From positions 1-48,255 of the forward strand of contig JAKPGL010000216.1 in assembly GCA_029550925.1 (NCBI GenBank): DNA of 48,255 nucleotides. Direction: 5' to 3'. The notes under the pieces were generated by a model, which was not told where the DNA came from, made no database searches, and worked only from the letters and a program-made list of their open reading frames with translations. This stretch comes from Planctomycetota bacterium. GTDB lineage: Bacteria; Planctomycetota; Planctomycetia; Pirellulales; Thermoguttaceae. This document shows, piece by piece, positions 17,025 to 24,165 of the stretch (positions are counted from its first letter, which is position 1; every line of letters starts with the position of its first letter). The position numbers and the translations under genes were made by a program.

Positions 17025-19142
17025 TTACCGCTCTTCCTGGTGTTGGTAGTCGGTAGAGCGGATCGTGGTGATGGTTTTGCCGTCCTGAAGCACCATCCGC
17101 TGCTCGATCTTCGGGCCTTTGACGTAAAAACCGTTCTGCGGCAGGAGCCAGCGCTGGCCGTCGGCCTGCAGTTCATAAGGTTTTTCGCCGAAGTTGACGA
17201 TGACCACGGCGCCGTCGGAAAAGGTGGTCTTTTGGACATCTCGATCCGGCGTTACAAACTCGTGGGTGAGCATCTCCGTGCCGGCGATCACTTCATGCAA
17301 AATAGATGTGTTCCGATAGGTGCGAAGGAACACTTCTCGGTTTTTGTGCCAGGCGCCTTTTTGCTGATCGGCCCAAAGAAGCGGGATCGTTCCGTAGAGG
17401 ATGTTGAAGGCGTCTTTTTTGGGGGTAATTTCCGGGGCGGCTTGCAGCAGAAAATCGCTCGAATCGCCCCAGTACCAGGTGGTCACCACGCAGTCGTGGA
17501 AGACCAGTTCCCAAAGCGGCGCCCGATACCGATGGCCGATATCCCAAGTGGCATACGTTGCCCAATTGCCGTATTTATGGCCCCAAGGGCTGTCGAACGT
17601 TTCCTCTTTGGATTTCGGCTGTTTCAGATGCCCAGCAGGCCAGAAGTGATAGGCGCCGCTCATCATCCCTTCGAAGTAATCCACGTGCGGCACCGCCCAC
17701 CAGATGCCATGCTCGCCGCCGACCACCAGCCGATGCGAACGCACATAACCCAAAAGCTCCTGGCCGCACTGCCGCTTCTCGGCGCGGGTGAGCCGATGGG
17801 CCGGGTCATAACATTCGTACAGACTTTCTGCCGTAGTTACGTCAATAAACCGGCCTAAAAAAGGATACTCAGCCAACACCTTGGGAATGTCCTTTTTGGC
17901 GGTCCGAACCCACAGGGCCGGGCACCGCTTCATGAATTGCGTCTTTTTATCGAAGGTGAGCCAGGCCTTCATCCGCTGGCCGTCTGCCTGCAAGACCACG
18001 CTTTGCGGGATGAGGTCGTGGGAACGGTCGATTTTGTCTTCACTATCGACAGGGAGAATATCTGTATAGTTATCGTATTCGCTCGTCAGATACCCCAACT
18101 GGTTGATCTTACGCATCTGGTCCGGCGGAAACCGCCCGTGCAGGATCATCCGGCGGATGCCCGCCTGATGGGCCTCCTGGGCAAACCCCAGGCCCGCCCC
18201 GCCCCAGACATCCGGCGCCCCGAAAAGACGCCGCAATTCCGGATTGGCTTTGAGCTTCTCCGAAAACGGCACAATCAGGCCCTGGCTGGCTGCATAGGCC
18301 CGGTACCGTTTGGCCAGCGCTACATACCCGCCTTGGTCTGTAAAAAAGTATATTATCTTTCGCGGATAGCCGAACTGACCCATGCTCGGGTGCCACCAAA
18401 TCTGCGGGGCCCAAACCGAAACGTTCTGGTAGGCAAACTTTCGGAACTCGATCTGTCCGTCGTCGTTGGTTTCGAGAATGACCATGTACCCTCGGCCGGT
18501 TTTCAGGTCCGTAAGGCCCACCCAAGGCATATCCAGCCGATCCATCCTGAACCATCGCCGGGGCAGGTTCTCATGGCGAATAGGATATAAATGTCCATTG
18601 CAATAGTCGGCCACCGCAATCACCCCATCCTCGTCCGTGCACAGGAGCGGCTCCCAAAATCGGCTGTTGGGCATCCCGACGGAGCGGTCCGGCATATCGA
18701 CTTCGACGTTCAGTTCCGCTTTGTCGGCCGGCAGGTGCAGCGTTACCTGCACCGACTGCGGCTTGTTTTCCTTCCAGAAAAGCGGCATCTGCCAGCGCAA
18801 CAGCCCGGCCTTCTGGTCGGCCGAAATCTTTTGCAGCCGATCCTCCCCGGACTTCCATTCGGCAACCGAAGGCCAGACATGGTTGATCCTTTTATCCAGC
18901 ACCTCCCAGACGCCGGTCTTCGGATCGACGGAAACTTTAAGGTAGTTGTTCTCCAGATGCCATTTGCCGTCTTGCTGGAAGACATGGGTGGGCGGCAGAG
19001 ACGGTGGCTGGCCCGCCCACAGGTCCGCCGCTCCCACCGCCAGAACGGCCAAACCAAAACCCACACAAAACACGAGACCTTGAACCGTCTTCTTCGCCTT
19101 TCCGCTGAGGAATCCAACTGGGGCGCAGACAACTCGTTGCAT
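17025..19142 (-). CDS. Secreted glycosidase resembling GH129/GH101 alpha-N-acetylgalactosaminidases
   Basis: A 705-residue exported protein with AAAGGAG 7 bases before the ATG and a signal peptide of about 44 residues. An N-terminal beta-rich domain (about 50-270) precedes a TIM-barrel-like core. The core carries SEYDNYTDILP (354-364), QADGQRMKAW, then FIDVTTAESLYECYDP with Asp434 and VVGGEHGIWW with Glu477. From memory, the GH129 enzyme NagBb uses an aspartate and a glutamate 43 residues apart; the same spacing is found here. A beta-rich C-terminal domain ends the protein. The neighbourhood of sialidase and sialic-acid genes fits an enzyme acting on O-linked glycans. Substrate and exact family need a profile search. 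It starts 27 bases after the upstream glycosidase gene ends, so the two form an operon. Confidence 0.7.
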   Translation of the reverse strand: MQRVVCAPVGFLSGKAKKTVQGLVFCVGFGLAVLAVGAADLWAGQPPSLPPTHVFQQDGKWHLENNYLKVSVDPKTGVWEVLDKRINHVWPSVAEWKSGEDRLQKISADQKAGLLRWQMPLFWKENKPQSVQVTLHLPADKAELNVEVDMPDRSVGMPNSRFWEPLLCTDEDGVIAVADYCNGHLYPIRHENLPRRWFRMDRLDMPWVGLTDLKTGRGYMVILETNDDGQIEFRKFAYQNVSVWAPQIWWHPSMGQFGYPRKIIYFFTDQGGYVALAKRYRAYAASQGLIVPFSEKLKANPELRRLFGAPDVWGGAGLGFAQEAHQAGIRRMILHGRFPPDQMRKINQLGYLTSEYDNYTDILPVDSEDKIDRSHDLIPQSVVLQADGQRMKAWLTFDKKTQFMKRCPALWVRTAKKDIPKVLAEYPFLGRFIDVTTAESLYECYDPAHRLTRAEKRQCGQELLGYVRSHRLVVGGEHGIWWAVPHVDYFEGMMSGAYHFWPAGHLKQPKSKEETFDSPWGHKYGNWATYATWDIGHRYRAPLWELVFHDCVVTTWYWGDSSDFLLQAAPEITPKKDAFNILYGTIPLLWADQQKGAWHKNREVFLRTYRNTSILHEVIAGTEMLTHEFVTPDRDVQKTTFSDGAVVIVNFGEKPYELQADGQRWLLPQNGFYVKGPKIEQRMVLQDGKTITTIRSTDYQHQEER

Positions 19143-19169
19143 GGAAAAATCTCCTTTGGAGAAAAGAGA

Positions 19170-21941
19170 TCACTTTACCAAATATACAGGAATGGTTCCC
19201 ACCCGTAGTGCAGGTTGCACCATGGGATTGCCCATCAGGTCCAGGGCCTGGTAACCAGCGGGTATTGGCAGTTCGATCTGGCCGGTGCGACGCCAGAGGA
19301 TCACCAGTTCTTTGCCGTCGCCGGTGCGGAAACGGAACGCCTGCAGGCCGGCCGGTTCGGTCCATTTGCCCAGGAAGGTAAACTGCGGTCCAAGCAGTCG
19401 GGCCAGGGCGGCCTGGGCCGCATACATCTTCCGCGGCGCTCCGCCGTATTCAAAAAAGACATTGCCGGCCGACGATTCGTTCCATGCCCCGCAGATGCCG
19501 GCATGGTAGAAGATTTTTTGCACCCCGGCCGAGCCGAGCACGGCGGCAAACTTCACCAGATCGGCGGCGGCCCGAAGTTCATCAGGCCGTTGCGATCGGC
19601 TCATGGCGGCATCGCCGGCCCGAAACGGCAGAACCGCCGGGTCGTCGTCGGCGTAAATGCCCAGTTCGGTCATCCAGATCGGTTTAGCCTGCTGCCGGGC
19701 CTGCATCCGCTGCCAGCATTCCCAGTAAGCCTTTTCATAGGCGTCCGGCGCCCCGGCATGGGGATACATGTGCAGGTCCATCACATCGCACCATCGCAGG
19801 CCGTCCTGCTCGATAAACTCCCGAACGAATCGGCTGTCCGGCCACGCGCCGATGCCACCGACCACCAGGCAATTTGGATTCACCGATTTGGCCGCCTGGT
19901 AGGCCGTGCGAAGCATCTCGATATAATCGGCCGTTCCGTAACCAAAGGACTGCGGCAGGGCATAGATTGTATATAAAGGTTCATTTAGGATTTCGATGGC
20001 GGTAATCCGGCCCTGATAGTGGCGAACCGTTTGCCGGACGTACTCGGAAAACAGGTCCATACGGCGGGGTTTCATGGCCGTCAGCGTGCGGCGGAAAAGA
20101 TAATCTTGGCCCTGAGTGTGGGCTCGCACCTTTTCCGGATCCACATCAGTAGCCCACGGGGCGGTAGGAAACGGTAAAAGCACTAGCACTTGGCCGCCTG
20201 CCCGGAGCACCCGGAGGATTTGGCCGTCGGGGATCGAAAAATCAAACGGCGCCCCGGCGGCCGGTTGCACCAGGCGCCATTGGCAGGACCAATCCCGCCA
20301 CCAGCAAAGCCCGGCCTGATGGCCCAGGTGGAGCAAAAACTCCCAACTGAACGCATGATTCATGCCGAAGGCGCTATCTTGGCCGGCCGGGTATGGCTGG
20401 ATAACGGCCGCCCGGAGCGATTGTCCCTCTGCGTTGTCCGGTTTCCAGCGGATGCGGAAAAATCCCAATCGGCCGGGCAAAACACCGGTAAAGTCTTTCT
20501 GCACCGATTGCCCGGCGGGCAGGGAAAGTTCTACCGGCTGTTGCCAGACCGGCTGGTCCAGGTAATCGGTGATGCTGAGTTGGCCCCGCAAAAGGGCCGG
20601 TTGGGGACCGGCGTTATAGCCCCGCAGACGGAAGGCCAACCCGGCGGCCGGATCGGTAAAGATATTCCCAGCCCGATCCGTTTCTACGGTGCTTTCCACC
20701 GGGTGGCGAGGTTGGTGATCGGCGATTTTCGTCTCTGGTTGCCCAGGCGACGGCCCGGCTGGAGCAGGAACCGGCCGGAGTTGGACGGCGTCGATCCAGA
20801 GCCGTCCGCCCGGATGTTGGCTGCGGCGAAGATCAATTCCCAGGCCGGCCCAGAAGAAAGGTCGCTGGGCGGTGAAGGTGTGTTCTACTTTTGTCCATTT
20901 TTCGGCGCCGGTAAAGGGCTGGGAGACCATCGGGCCATCGGCATGGCGGATCAGAAGCAGGCCCGGCAAATCCGGCGGATCGCTCCGTACATAGGCAGAA
21001 AGCACATATTTTTTGCCCACCTCAGCGGGCACCCAGCCTTCATGGGCAAGCACCACACACTGAAGCCCAGCAGCCGACGGATCGAAATAGTCGAAATAGC
21101 TCACCGGCAGTCCCTCCCGGCGGAGCTCCAATCGCCAGGAGTGCTGGCCGTGGTGGGCCTGGCTGCTGTCTAGCTGGCCAAGGCGCTGAAACAGCGCCCC
21201 GCCCCAGGACGGCACATCCGGGGCAAAACATCCCCAGCCAGCCCCGCCGCATTCAAAACTGCTGTTGGGAATGATATTGCCCTGCCCAGGCCAACTGAGC
21301 AGAGGCTGCCGTTGGAGCCGAAACTCTTTGATCGGCGTGATTTCCACATCATCCAGGTAGAGCGTTCCGACGCCGGTGAACCAGATTTGCAGTCGGCCAT
21401 CTTCGGCCCGGAGGTTTTGGCGGGCCTGAAAGAAAAACGTAAACTCTTCCCATCGCTCTGTCGGGCAGAAGGATTCCTCCAGGCCGGCAGAGGCCCACTG
21501 ACGGCGGTTGACCAAACTGATGGAGACGGCGCCGGCCTCAAAGTTTTCGGCCCTGGCCCAGAGCCGCACCTGATACCACTGACCTCGCTGCACCGCCACC
21601 CGATCGTACTGGGCGAGCATGGCATGGCTGTCGGGAAAACCGGATTCAAACTGGGTGCATTGCAATCGGGCCACCTTGCCCCGCTGGGGATCGGTAAATT
21701 GGGTGAGTTTCTGCACCACGCCTCTTCGGCCGGCGGTTGCCCAGCCGTCCGGAACGCCGTCGCCATCTCGGTCCTGGTCAAACGAGCCGTTGAAGACGGC
21801 CTGGAAGCCCGGGGCTTGTGGCGCGGCTTCAGCGGCCAGGACTGTCGAAATGGTTTTCACCCATACACCACACCCTATTATCCCGGAAACCGAAAGGCAT
21901 AAAACCGACCACCGCGTGAAAACCGATTTCATCCGATTCAT
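19170..21941 (-). CDS. Secreted clan GH-A glycosidase with two carbohydrate-binding modules
   Basis: A 923-residue protein. The N-terminus has an export signal in which LSVSGIIGC could be a lipobox (Cys24); a signal-peptidase I site near VLAAEA is the alternative. Two CBM4/9-like jelly-roll modules follow: NGSFDQDRDGDGVPDGW to LYLDDVEITP (about 47-205), and IIPNSSFECGG to LWIDAVQLRPV (about 225-385). A beta domain comes next, then a TIM barrel (about 530-850) with the acid/base motif AIEILNEPL and the nucleophile in PIWMTELGI, both typical of clan GH-A (GH5/GH39-like). MDLHMYPHAG lies between them. AGAGG sits 7 bases before the ATG. It is the promoter-proximal gene of a pair with the GH129-like enzyme. 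The substrate cannot be told from sequence. Confidence 0.82.
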   Translation of the reverse strand: MNRMKSVFTRWSVLCLSVSGIIGCGVWVKTISTVLAAEAAPQAPGFQAVFNGSFDQDRDGDGVPDGWATAGRRGVVQKLTQFTDPQRGKVARLQCTQFESGFPDSHAMLAQYDRVAVQRGQWYQVRLWARAENFEAGAVSISLVNRRQWASAGLEESFCPTERWEEFTFFFQARQNLRAEDGRLQIWFTGVGTLYLDDVEITPIKEFRLQRQPLLSWPGQGNIIPNSSFECGGAGWGCFAPDVPSWGGALFQRLGQLDSSQAHHGQHSWRLELRREGLPVSYFDYFDPSAAGLQCVVLAHEGWVPAEVGKKYVLSAYVRSDPPDLPGLLLIRHADGPMVSQPFTGAEKWTKVEHTFTAQRPFFWAGLGIDLRRSQHPGGRLWIDAVQLRPVPAPAGPSPGQPETKIADHQPRHPVESTVETDRAGNIFTDPAAGLAFRLRGYNAGPQPALLRGQLSITDYLDQPVWQQPVELSLPAGQSVQKDFTGVLPGRLGFFRIRWKPDNAEGQSLRAAVIQPYPAGQDSAFGMNHAFSWEFLLHLGHQAGLCWWRDWSCQWRLVQPAAGAPFDFSIPDGQILRVLRAGGQVLVLLPFPTAPWATDVDPEKVRAHTQGQDYLFRRTLTAMKPRRMDLFSEYVRQTVRHYQGRITAIEILNEPLYTIYALPQSFGYGTADYIEMLRTAYQAAKSVNPNCLVVGGIGAWPDSRFVREFIEQDGLRWCDVMDLHMYPHAGAPDAYEKAYWECWQRMQARQQAKPIWMTELGIYADDDPAVLPFRAGDAAMSRSQRPDELRAAADLVKFAAVLGSAGVQKIFYHAGICGAWNESSAGNVFFEYGGAPRKMYAAQAALARLLGPQFTFLGKWTEPAGLQAFRFRTGDGKELVILWRRTGQIELPIPAGYQALDLMGNPMVQPALRVGTIPVYLVK

Positions 21942-22145
21942 CCGAGAGCCTCTTTTTTTGGGGAAGGAAAAAACGGGGACGATCTATATGCCCGAAGAGA
22001 GGGCAGAAAATGCCCTCCTTCTGGCCAAGAAAGGTCCAAAGTCGTCGTTCCCTATAGCCCAAGAAGGTTCAGAAATCCGGCGGTATCAGGAACGACGGTT
22101 TCCGCAAATGGTTGGAGAGCCTGTTCGGAAAGTTTCCGGGCTGGG

Positions 22146-23039
22146 TTACTCTCGCACGGAGGGTTTATCGGGGCCGGGGAAGTCGGCCGGGACCGGTTGG
22201 GTGACTTTTCCGGTGGCGGCCCATTCACAGCCACGCTGGAAGGTTACGATGAAGGCCACGCTCTTTAGTTCCTTGGGCGTATGGCCTAGGGCGTTCTGGA
22301 ACACCCGACCTTTGCCATACTGGACGGTAAATAGCAGCGGTTCATGCCGACCGGAACCGCCTTTTTCTTTTTCTTTGGGGGCAAAGGCGGTGGCAAGGAC
22401 CGTCAGATTTTTGGCCGGGCCGCGAAGCCAACCGTACAGCTCGTCTTTGACGTGGGCAAAGCGGGGCGGCAGGCCCTGCATGATCGGATGATCCGGGCAA
22501 CGGACATCCAGGACGAATTCCTGAGCGGGGCCGTGGCCGCCAGCTCGGCCGGGCGAATTGTCATGGACGATCTTGCCGTCCTGCCAATAGACGTAGGGGC
22601 CATGTTTTTCATTCCGGCCGCCCCAGCCGCCCAGGCCGATCATCTCGTTCCACTCTTTCCAGTCGGGGAAGGCGGCCAAGGCGAAATGATAGATGACCAA
22701 TCCGCCGCCGCCCGCCACATAATCCAACAGGGCCTTTTTGGTTTCTTCGGGCCAGGAGTCGCCCTGGTAGTTGCTGACCACCACATCATAGGCGGCAAAG
22801 TTCGGCTTAAAGCCGCTCATATCGGCCCCCTTGGGCGGCGAGGTGGCTACATCCACCTGAAATAGCCCAGTCTCTTCTAGTATCTTTTTGAGCACCGGGG
22901 TTGTCGATTTCCAATCGTGGCCGTTTTGGCCGTCGATGATCAGGGCCTTTAGTTTCGGCTTTTCGGCTGCTTGCAGGCCCAGAACCATCCCCACCAGCAA
23001 CGCCATCGACACACTCGCAACAATCAGTCGCTTCCACAT
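22146..23039 (-). CDS. Secreted ThuA-domain protein
   Basis: A 297-residue protein. The ATG at 23039 is chosen over an upstream start because AGGAG lies 8 bases before it and it opens a signal peptide (MWKRLIVASVSMALLVGMVL, cleavage near LQAAEK). The rest is a ThuA-like class I glutamine-amidotransferase fold: KALIIDGQNGHDWKS, YDVVVSNYQGDSWP, YVAGGGGLVIYHFA, DHPIMQGLP and YGKGRVFQNALGHT. ThuA proteins were named for trehalose use and are linked to sugar metabolism, but their reaction is unknown; planctomycetes have many exported copies. It follows the glycosidase pair's strand but is about 200 bases upstream of it and probably has its own promoter. Confidence 0.9.
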   Translation of the reverse strand: MWKRLIVASVSMALLVGMVLGLQAAEKPKLKALIIDGQNGHDWKSTTPVLKKILEETGLFQVDVATSPPKGADMSGFKPNFAAYDVVVSNYQGDSWPEETKKALLDYVAGGGGLVIYHFALAAFPDWKEWNEMIGLGGWGGRNEKHGPYVYWQDGKIVHDNSPGRAGGHGPAQEFVLDVRCPDHPIMQGLPPRFAHVKDELYGWLRGPAKNLTVLATAFAPKEKEKGGSGRHEPLLFTVQYGKGRVFQNALGHTPKELKSVAFIVTFQRGCEWAATGKVTQPVPADFPGPDKPSVRE

Positions 23040-23261
23040 CGTCGGGCTCCTTTCTTCAGCAAGAGGATTCAGCAAAAGGATCAACAAACGAACTCGGAAA
23101 GGTCTAATCCCAGGCGGGGCGTAAACCAGGTAGGTTAAGGATATCTATCCTAGAGGAAAATTATTCGGGAAGGCTACTTTGTGTAATCTAATCGAATCTC
23201 TGTGCCTAGGCAAGTATCGCAGGGAAAATTTCGATCTCCACCACGAGCAATGGAGACGGCC

Positions 23262-23299
23262 GTTACGGTTGGCGATGGAGGTTACGGTTGGCGATGGAG
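23262..23299. repeat. 19-bp perfect tandem duplication across the flavodoxin stop codon
   Basis: GTTACGGTTGGCGATGGAG occurs at 23262-23280 and again at 23281-23299. The second copy contains the stop codon and last codons of the minus-strand flavodoxin gene; the first lies just beyond the stop. It looks like a recent slippage or duplication event. Confidence 0.9.
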
Positions 23300-23953
23300 T
23301 TTTTTGGCCAACTGGGCAATGCGGTGTCCAAGGCGTCGGGCGGTGAAAAGTTCCGCTTCGCTCAGGCCGGGGTCTAGCGGACCGGTGGCGGCCGATGCAC
23401 CCAGTTCGCCCCATTTGTCTTCCCCTTCTTCATCTTCGTACAGGGGGCCGGCCACCAGCATCCGATGGTTGATCATAAACAGAAGCAGCGAGGTAATCGT
23501 AAACTCCTTTCCTCCGGTCAGTCCGCCGCCGGTGGTAAACGCCCCACCCACCTTGTCCGTGAAATCCACCTTCCACTTCCAGTTCCAATCGTCGATCACT
23601 ACCTTCATTTTGCCGGGAATGTTGGCAAAATAGGTAGGACAGCCCAGGATCAATCCGTCGGCTGCCTGGAGGTCTTCCTTGGTTACCTCCTCGACCTTTT
23701 TCATTTGTACGGTTACACCAGCCACGGAGCGTGCGCCCTCGGCCACCGCGGCGGCCATTTTCTCCGTAGAGCCGCGCAAGCTGTAATAGGCCACAAGCAC
23801 CCGCACCTCTGTCGGTCCGGCCGGCGCAGAGGGGGCCGAAGCCGGCTGACCCGACCAACTCCGGCTGACCCACCAAACTGCCCCGACCAAACCGGCCAGC
23901 CCCAAAACCACTAGCCATCGCCGTACTTGCCCCCCGGTGTCAAAGACCCGCAT
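23282..23953 (-). CDS. Exported or membrane-anchored flavodoxin-fold protein
   Basis: A 223-residue protein. Residues 10-30 form a hydrophobic helix after VRRWLVV, followed by a Pro/Ala/Ser linker. From about residue 48 a flavodoxin/WrbA-like domain starts: VLVAYYSLRGSTEKMAAAVAEGA is the FMN phosphate loop region, LILGCPTYFANIPGKMK the second flavin loop, and GGAFTTGGGLTGGKEFT the third. Such proteins bind FMN and reduce quinones or act as electron carriers. The signal with paired arginines could be a Tat signal or an anchor leaving the domain outside the cytoplasm. AAAGGAG lies before the ATG. It is divergent from the kinase gene. Its partner is unknown. Confidence 0.85.
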   Translation of the reverse strand: MRVFDTGGQVRRWLVVLGLAGLVGAVWWVSRSWSGQPASAPSAPAGPTEVRVLVAYYSLRGSTEKMAAAVAEGARSVAGVTVQMKKVEEVTKEDLQAADGLILGCPTYFANIPGKMKVVIDDWNWKWKVDFTDKVGGAFTTGGGLTGGKEFTITSLLLFMINHRMLVAGPLYEDEEGEDKWGELGASAATGPLDPGLSEAELFTARRLGHRIAQLAKKLHRQP

Positions 23954-24152
23954 GGTTTCTGCTCCTTTGTAAGGAAAGAAAGTGGTTTTATCCTCTATTC
24001 AGTCCGGTATAGAAGGTAGCATGGTTGAGGCAGAGTGGATTGTCAAGATTTTGGGCCGAAAACTCAGGGAAAACGCGCCGATGGTTGCCAAGGAGAGCGA
24101 GGAAAGGGGCTGGGGATGTTTGGGCTGGTAGTTGGCGGCGGCGGCGATTTGC

Positions 24153-24165
24153 TATACTGGAGGTA
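24153..24165 (+). promoter_or_regulatory. -10 box giving a leaderless kinase transcript
   Basis: TATACT at 24153-24158 lies so that transcription would start about 7 bases later, at the A of the kinase ATG (24165). The -35 is weak (TAGTTG or TTGGCG region near 24129-24137). A GGAGG does occur but ends one base before the ATG, too close to act as a normal ribosome site. Confidence 0.5.
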
